Shown here: positions 58,001 through 64,000 of the stretch, piece by piece
Layout: every line of letters begins with the position of its first letter
How positions within the stretch are numbered: position 1 is the first letter of the stretch
NCBI GenBank assembly: GCA_027625915.1
Contig: JANTQA010000026.1
Location: 62,001 to 126,000, forward strand
Reading direction: 5' to 3'
Source: Anaeramoeba flamelloides
Taxonomy: Eukaryota; Metamonada; Anaeramoebidae
Length of the DNA: 64,000 nt
Notes under the pieces: model-generated
The model's input: the letters and a program-made list of their open reading frames with translations, nothing else
Database searches by the model: none
What the model was told of the DNA's origin: nothing
Program-made: the position numbers and the translations under genes

Positions 58001-58147
58001 TTTGGAGTTGCAATCCCATTGTGTATAATATTAATAATAACAGTGTATTTTTTCTTCAAAAGGCATCCTAAAAATAGATTTAAAAATGAGCTAGATGACC
58101 GTTTACTTGAAAAATCAGTATCTTCAGATGAGAAAGAACAGAATTAA
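51659..58147 (+). CDS. cysteine-rich single-pass membrane protein (3 exons)
   Basis: Exon 1 (51659-51702) encodes the signal peptide MKIFLLLIVVCWSFA. Exon 2 is 51798-51979 and exon 3 is 56343-58147. Introns of 95 and 4363 bp (GTAAAT/CAAAG and GTATGA/AAAAG) join in phase to 676 residues. The ectodomain is a long run of closely spaced cysteines (SCGIADSCEYGLGCINGVCS, CWGHCNNEKC-like modules) resembling Dickkopf-type or Paramecium-surface-antigen-type repeats. A ~95-residue unit occurs twice (about residues 210-307 and 505-601), sharing C..CNxxxSGxCxQxxxxDCQxE and FQCCxQxGF patterns. A Ser/Pro stalk is followed by a transmembrane helix (about 624-647, WAIGFGVAIPLCIILIITVY) and a 29-residue cytosolic tail. 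Topology is type I. A surface receptor or adhesin role is inferred. The signal peptide and mature chain lie in separate exons. Stop is TAA. Confidence 0.9.
53610..54260 (+). repeat. dispersed repeat E, copy without the PIF-like insert
   Basis: It matches 37112-37985 block for block, including an inner family-2 MITE at 53836-54000, and provides the empty site CAATTATTTTATAT for the insertion at 37160-37376. Confidence 0.85.
53836..54000. mobile_element. palindromic MITE, family 2
   Basis: The left end CTGGTGTTTGGATGTTAAAT and the right end TTTATTAAACAAATATCA are diverged family ends; the centre CAAGTCCCCAAACGAAG matches the copy at 37559. Confidence 0.8.
55163..55542. mobile_element. foldback element with ~57-bp arms
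   Basis: AAGCTACCATGAAATTTTCT (55163 onward) pairs with the arm ending AAAATTTCATGGTAGCCTT (55542), and CAAATTTTGATGTTAATATA pairs with TATATCAACATCAAAATTTG. The centre is about 265 bp. It lies inside the TTAA-flanked element. Confidence 0.75.
55666..55829. mobile_element. palindromic MITE, family 2 (near-consensus)
   Basis: CTGGTATTTGAATTATAAAT at the left and ATTTATAATTCAAATACCAG at the right are perfect 20-bp inverted repeats, with TA immediately outside both ends. This is the best reference copy for family 2 and supports a TA target duplication. Confidence 0.92.
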
Positions 58148-61076
58148 TTAAATATTTTTTTGTTTGCATCTCCCAATAATGTATTAAAAAGTTTCAAAAA
58201 AATATATACTAACCATACTATTACCAATTTTTAAATATGATATTTTAATAACCGATATTCATAAAATTTTGACACGTATAAATTTATTTTTATATCTCTA
58301 ATTAGTGTGCTATTATTTTTGGTAGGGATATTAAAATCTATAATTTTAAAAGTTTTATTTTTTTAAAAAATTGAAGATTTCGTATTTTCTTTTTTATATT
58401 TTTTAAACCTAAATTTTTTTTAATAATAATTTTGTATTTTTTTTTAAAATAATTCTAATTATATTATTGATCCAATATTACAAGAATAAATTTCAATATT
58501 TTATTTTGAAAAAAATTTTTGTTTGTATTGCTTTCCAATAATTAAAAATTATTTACCAAATTAAAAAAAAAGTAAAAAAAAAAAACAAAAACAATTAAAT
58601 AGAACAAATATTTTTTTGGTTTAATATATTGATTTAATGGCATTTTTTTAGAACAAAATTTTTAACAAAATTAAGTTTGCTTACGCAATAATTTTTTATT
58701 CTCAAACATACACATAAAATGAAACAATAAATGATTCTTTTGAAAAACCCTTTCTTGGGATAAAATTTAATTAATTTTGTCTCATTTCTATTATGGAAAA
58801 AGTAAAAAATATTTTGAAATAAAGTCACCTTCTTTGATTTCACCCCCCTAAGTACCAACATAAATTATGATTAAAAAATAATAAGATATTACTCTATTTT
58901 TTCGAAGGAGATTTTATTTTACACGAGTTAATATTTTGATTCTTTTTCGATAAAAAACATAAAAATAATTCTTTCACATTTTTACTTTTTTTTTTTTTTT
59001 TTCAATTTTTTTACTCATAATTCATTGTCAATTATTTTTTTTTTTACAAGATCAATAGTCACTAAGTAAAAATGTGTTATTCTAATGTTATTGAAAAAGT
59101 AAAAAGGATTTTTAAGAAATTATTTTTATTTTTATTTTAATTTTATTTGATCTTCAATACAGATAAATTCAAATAAATATCTAAAATTTTTTTGATTCAT
59201 TTTCCGTTTTAAATCTTTTTTTAATCATTTTGAATATAGCATTCTATTGAATTAAATGTTGAAAAACTTTCTAAAATTAGTTATTCCTTCGAAATATTCT
59301 TACTCTTGAGTTGTTTTATAAGTTGAACCTAAAGATTACAAAAATCGAAATTGAACTAAAAATTTCATGAAATAAATTTGAATTTATCAGGAGTAGATGA
59401 AAATGTATATTATCGTTTTTCTAAATAGGGCACTAAGAATTTGAGGATTTCAATTTTTAAGAAAATATATAGATTATTTAGCTGCACTTTGACAATATAT
59501 CAGTTATTGTTTAAGGTGTAATATTCTACATTGTACTTTCTTGTTTTTTCAAAGGTTAATTATAAATAATACTTGATATTTGAGAAAAAATGTTAGGCAC
59601 CTTTTACTGAAACAAATTTAAATTTATTTTGTGATATTTTATTTCATAATTAGATTACCAAATATATTTTGAATAATTTGTTTTCGGATATAAACTTTAC
59701 TTTCTTGTTTTTGTTTTTTTGTTTTTACAACTTTTAATTATCAAGAGAACACTTATAACACAAATTATTTATAAATGGTAATGAGAAAACTCACAAACAG
59801 AAAAAACAAATATAAGAAGAGGTTTTAATAAAAGAGTTTCAAGAGAAATATATTCTTTGAAGGATTATTTCTTGTTTGAAAAACAAATTTTGAATTGACT
59901 CATATTGTATTAAACAGGTTCGACAATTAAGAAAAAAAGGAATTTTTGTTATGCAAGCTTAACTTTTGTTGAATTTTTGTATCTTAAAAGATTTTCTGTC
60001 TGTATTTGTTGTCCCTTTACTAAAAAAATTGGGTTTTATTTAAATTCAAATAAACTAAAATAAACCTTTAACAAATAGAGCAGTGAAAAAAATACTGGTC
60101 ATGAAAAAAATCCCTGTCAAGATTTTTAATTGTGAATATTAGTAAAATTATTTTGTAATTTCATTTATTTACAATCAAATTCCTTTTTTTAAGAATCCAA
60201 CTTTTTCAATTATAACCCCCCCGCTTATTAGAATGATGATTGATGAAATCACACTTGTCAAAACACCATTCAATCAATCAAAAAAAAAGAAGAAGAATTA
60301 TCATTTTCCAAACTCTCGTAAACCTCAATAAAACTCGATTGTGTTTCAAAAAAAGTTGATCAACATATGGCTATCAAACAATTACCCGAGTATTCTAGAG
60401 AGGCCTTACTTTGATGGACTTTAGGTAGGTTTATTACTAATCTCATAAAAAAATTGGTTATTTATAATAAGGATTTCATTGAAATTAGACAAAAATTTTA
60501 CTAATACTCAAAATTAAAAATCTTGTTGGGTATTTTTTTCCCTGCTATATAACAAATATTCCAATTGTTTTTGTAATTTGTGGCTTAGGTTGGGAGTACC
60601 AAATCAATTGGAAATAAATAATTATAATACAAGATCGTACTTACTTAAACCAACAGAAAATCATGTTGATATTATAGTTGTAGGTTACAGATTAAATGAT
60701 ACCCCCATCCGAAAATACTGGACTTGTTGAAAATGCCATTTATTGTTTAAATTATTAAAAATATTTTACTTCATTTTCCTTTGATTTTTCTTTACTCAAT
60801 TGGATTTTCAAATAAAGTAGGTTGTTGTTTGTGATCTGTTTTCATATAATTTGAAAAACAAAAAAAACATAATTTTTTCCCTTTTATTAAACGAAGACAA
60901 GTAAAATTAATTCTTGATCAAATTGAAAAACCATTCATAAGGGTTTCAGTGGTTCAGACAATTCTTGGTTTTGGAACCAAAGTTTTTAGTTCAATATGTA
61001 TTTTCGGAAAAAAATATAAAAATGGGATTATTCTTCATTTTTTACATTTTTTTTACTTTTTTCTTTGTTTTTCAAA
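58148..61076. other. intergenic region with repeats
   Basis: I found no coding sequence. The region includes a rearranged repeat B (60100-60480, with the left part forward and the right part inverted) and a diverged family-2 MITE relative (60716-60906). The remainder is A/T-rich. Confidence 0.6.
60100..60480. repeat. repeat B, rearranged copy
   Basis: ATCCCTGTCAAGATTTTTAATTG through TTAGTAAAATTATTTTG runs forward. From about 60228 the sequence (CAAAACACCATTCAATCAATC, GTAAACCTCAATAAAACTCGA, CAAACAATTACCCGAGTATTCTAG) is the reverse complement of the right half of other copies. This suggests two partly overlapping insertions or an inversion. Confidence 0.65.
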
Positions 61077-62079
61077 ATGTCCAAGATAAAAAAATCACAA
61101 ACTCAAAAAGATGAATCTGTCATAAACAATCTTCAAGAAAAAGAAAAAGAAAATTATGGAAAATTGCTTTCAACAACAGAAGGACTTGATAGTGTTCTTC
61201 TTAAGAAATCTGAGATCTGTAAATATCATTTTCTCTTTTCTTTTTTTTAATTAATATTCAAAAAAAAACTTAAATTGTTGGTGTCTTTCTTGTGTTCTGT
61301 TTTTGGAACAATACTGAAAACTAAAAAATTGAAATGAATAGTTTCAATTGGAAGAGATCAAACACTCACTTTGTCTTTTCCAAAAAATAACAGAATAAGT
61401 GGAAAACATTGTACAATTGAGTGGGTTGAAGAAGAGGAAACAAACTATGGGTTAAAAAAATATAAAGTAATCATCAAAGACTTTTCTTCAAATGGCACTT
61501 ACGTAAACAACCAGGTTTGTAACTGTTTGGGTTAATTCAGAAAATCCATTTTCCACAAAATTATTTGTCGTCTTTTGCGTTATTTCTGATTTTTTTTTTC
61601 TTTCTCTTTCTCTTGTTTTTTCTGATTGTTTTTTTTTTTTTCTTCTTTTTTCTCTCCAAACAAAAGAGGGTTGGAAAAAATAAAGAAATAGAACTTTTTC
61701 ATTCAGATCGTATCTCTTTATCTGCACCACAAGGTGCTAAATCAAAGCAACCAAAGCCAGTTTGTGAATTTGTCTTTCAGGATTGGAGTGTGATCCCACC
61801 AGAAAATATGAACAAGGGGATCTATAAAGAATATGAGATTAAACATCTCTTAGGAACAGGTAATTTTGCAGAGGTTAAATATGGCATCAACAAAAAAACA
61901 AAGGAAAAGTATGCGATCAAAATTATCGACAAAAAAAAATTCATTGGGCCACAGGACTATGTTGGAAGAAATAGGCTAATGGATGAAGTAAAAATTCTTA
62001 CTCGAATTAGACATCAAAATCTTGTTTATCTTGAAGAAATTTTCGAAGACGAGAATTATTTATATTTAGTTTTAGAATT
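61077..62079 (+). CDS. FHA-domain Ser/Thr kinase (Chk2/Rad53-like), 5' part
   Basis: Three exons join in phase: 61077-61218, 61342-61514 and 61667-62079, giving the first 242 residues. Introns are 123 and 152 bp. Residues about 48-125 are an FHA phosphothreonine-binding domain: FSIGRDQ, RISGKHCTIEW, DFSSNGTYVNNQRVG. The kinase domain starts near residue 160: HLLGTGNFAEVKYG glycine loop, YAIKIIDKK with catalytic Lys190, DEVKIL with the helix-C Glu212, and the hinge LVLE. FHA followed by a CaMK-like kinase is the Chk2/Rad53/Dun1 DNA-damage-checkpoint layout. That role is likely but inferred. The last exon ends at GTAAGT with two bases of a codon left. The C-lobe (HRD, DFG) was not found before the window end, so the gene continues past 64000 after an intron of at least 1.9 kb. 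Confidence 0.92.
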
Positions 62080-63193
62080 GTAAGTATTGAATTAAATTCA
62101 TTTCTTTTTGACTTACTTTTTAAGGTTATTTATTTTTATGCCTAAAGAATGTTAAGGCAGTTGTGTTCATTTTAATTTTGTTTCTAGTTTTAATTGTAAA
62201 ATATAAAGATCAAAATTTTCATTTAAGGACTACGTTCCCACCCTTGAGGGGGTTGAGTAATTCTGTTATTTCACTTTCACTTCTCACAAAAAAATTTCAC
62301 TCGGAAGAAATTGGACAAAAAAAAAAAACATTTTTTGTCTTCTTTACCTTTTCGCGCAGACTTTTTTTCAATCTTTTTCAATGAAAAGTAGAAATTGAAA
62401 ATAACAAAAAAAATAATGCCAAAAAATGGCTTTTGGGGATTTTCAGGTGCATTTCAAATTTGAGAACATTTCAAACTTGTAAAAGCAAATGTAAAAAATA
62501 TATAGACCAGCCCAAGAAAATAGTGTGAGTTCAAAAAGTTGAAATGGAAATTCCAAAATCATAAAATCAAAATTGAGCATGATCGGACAAGATAAAAATT
62601 GTGAAAATTGTTGAAATTGTGAAAATTTCACATTTTTTCTAAAAGAAATTCTCGTTGGACAAATATTACTTGGGTTACATAACTCGTCAAGGGTGATTTT
62701 ATACATTATTTCACTGTTTTCACCTAAAAACTTAGTCCTTAACTTTCCAAAAAAATCACAGACCAAAAATAAAATAAATCATCAAAGTCCCCAATTCCCA
62801 AAGGTAAATCAATAATTTAAGCTGGTTTTAAGAATTAAAAATTTGAAATGTATTATGATTTATAAACTATAATTTTGGAAAGCTGAAGGATAATTTTGTT
62901 ATATTTGTTTTAGACCAAATAGCAAGCTTCTTTTTGGAATTAAAAATTAGAAAAGTTTCATGATTTTACAAATATATTTTTTTGGAAAGCTGAATGAAAA
63001 TTTTATTACAATTTATTTTGAAACAAATAGTATTTGCGGACTTTATTTGAAGATGAAAAAATAGAAACTTTCAAATATTGAACATCACATAACATTTTTT
63101 TTCAATGTAAAGTATTGTTGCAAAGTTAAAAAAGAAGATTCTGTTCCGTAAAATAAAAATTTGATCATGAAAATCCGAGAATTTATAAATGTT

Positions 63194-63364
63194 TCCGAAA
63201 AAAAGTCACATAAATCATGGAAATCATTCAAAAGACAAATCTTACTCATATTATTTTGAGTATTTTTGATTCTTATCAACTTTACAATTCGATTTCCCTG
63301 AAAAAATTATCGGTGAGTTTTGGCTTTTGAATTATTTCTATGATTTATGTGACTTTTTTTCGGA
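63194..63364. mobile_element. small foldback, 41-bp arms
   Basis: TCCGAAAAAAAGTCACATAA (63194 onward) pairs with TTATGTGACTTTTTTTCGGA (ending 63364), and ATCATGGAAATCATTCAAAAG pairs with CTTTTGAATTATTTCTATGAT. The spacer is about 90 bp. The structure is MITE-like, but I did not see another copy. Confidence 0.75.
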
Positions 63365-63754
63365 CAAATTCATTTTTCATTTGTTTTTTTTTAAATATAC
63401 CTTTTTATTTTTCAAAGAAAAAAGAATCAATATTTTTTATTAAAAGACTGATAAGAATTAGTAATTAAATAAAAAAGATCAAAATTCAATGGCTATTTTC
63501 AACAACATAGATGAAATAAACAAACATTTTATTTAAAAAAAGAATATTGATTAGATCGAAAAATTACTCTTTCAAAAATGAAAAGATAGTTTTTGTGGAA
63601 AAAAGAAAATTAAAAAACAAAAATCAACTTTTTGAAAATGATAAACCAACCTATCACTAAATAATCAAAAGAATATTCACAAATCCAGCTTAATGATTGT
63701 AACCAAAACAAACAACTTTTTGAGTATAGTAGCGAAAAAAATACCTGCAATGAA

Positions 63755-64000
63755 AATAATCCCTGAAAAGATTTTTAATTGTGAATATTAGGAAAATTGT
63801 TGTGTAATTGCAAATATTTTCAATCAATTCCTTTTTTCTAAATAACCAATTTTTTTATGAACTTAGTAATAAACCCACCTAACGTTGATTAAAGTGTATG
63901 GACGTCTCTATAGAATACTCAAGTAATTGTTTGATAGCATAAGTAGATATACTTTTTTTTGAAAAACAATCGATTTTAATAGAGGTTTACTAGAGTTTGG
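63755..64000 (+). repeat. repeat B, copy cut by the window end
   Basis: AATCCCTGAAAAGATTTTTA, GAATATTAGGAAAATTGTTGTG, AATAAACCCACCTAACGTT, AGAATACTCAAGTAATTG and GAGGTTTACT follow the family order. Confidence 0.75.

Larger units (their letters stand above)
62080..64000 (+). other. intron 3 of the FHA-kinase gene (incomplete)
   Basis: No kinase C-lobe exon is recognisable. The stretch includes a foldback (63194-63364) and, from about 63755 to the window end, a copy of repeat B. A 108-codon frame on the minus strand (62443-62766) has no recognisable domain and no ATG at its start, and is probably chance or relic. Confidence 0.65.

Noticed and set aside
61565-61666. Upstream extension of the kinase frame (MSSFALFLIFFFFLFLL) as a signal peptide
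   Set aside because: This is the T-rich end of an intron; the acceptor at 61665-61666 joins the FHA halves NGTYVNNQ and RVGKNK in phase.
62443-62766. 108-codon minus-strand frame downstream of the kinase exons
   Set aside because: It has no ATG at its start, no recognisable domain and lies within the kinase intron; chance or relic sequence is more likely.
1-64000. Reassigned stop codons
   Set aside because: All well-supported genes that end here stop in TAA, but no exon contains an in-frame TAG or TGA that would need to be read through; TAA bias is expected in such AT-rich DNA.

Overview
This is a very AT-rich nuclear fragment of a microbial eukaryote. Genes sit as small islands of higher GC in long A/T-rich, transposon-derived DNA. 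Several carry GT-AG introns, and the clear products are eukaryote-specific: a MOB kinase activator, an AP-3 sigma adaptin, a PH-domain protein, an FHA-kinase and a probable RhoGAP. Gene content, low-complexity Asn/Gln/Ser-rich proteins and a BTB fusion would suit an amoeboid protist (an Anaeramoeba-like metamonad or an amoebozoan). That placement is inference. The standard genetic code fits: every well-supported gene that ends in the window stops with TAA, and no exon needs TAG or TGA as sense.

Layout. 2.2-3.4 kb: cytosolic-type malate dehydrogenase (+, 2 exons). 8.7-12.3 kb: complete four-exon MOB gene (-). 16.2-17.3 kb: lysine-rich orphan protein (-) with a 437-bp TIR element just upstream. 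23.8-25.4 kb: an unusual fusion of an RBR-type zinc cluster, a ubiquitin-like domain and BTB-like modules (+), followed by a long inverted-repeat hairpin. 30.6-31.1 kb: AP-3 sigma (-). 35.2-41.1 kb: three-exon divergent RhoGAP-like protein (-). 44.4-45.5 kb: PH domain plus Q/N-rich protein (-). 46.0-46.2 kb: a small two-exon gene candidate (-). 51.7-58.1 kb: a cysteine-rich single-pass membrane protein (+) with signal peptide and a 4.4-kb intron. 61.1 kb to the window end: an FHA-Ser/Thr kinase (Chk2/Rad53-like, +) whose C-lobe lies beyond the window. The genes are functionally unrelated (metabolism, membrane traffic, kinase and GTPase signalling, surface) and no operon-like arrangement is seen.

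Repeats dominate the rest. I recognise at least three families of short palindromic MITEs: ~200 bp with TA duplications, ~165 bp with CTGGTATTTGAA ends, and one PIF/Harbinger-like insertion proven by an empty-site comparison. There are also a TTAA-flanked element with ATCGYGAT subterminal motifs, Tc1-like termini, several foldbacks, and a 49-bp poly(A)-tailed retro-insertion with a 13-bp target duplication. Introns fall into a short class (69-170 bp, plus one of 476 bp) and a long class (1.3-4.4 kb); the long ones hold these repeats. No retroviral, Polinton or other virus-like element and no CRISPR array was seen.
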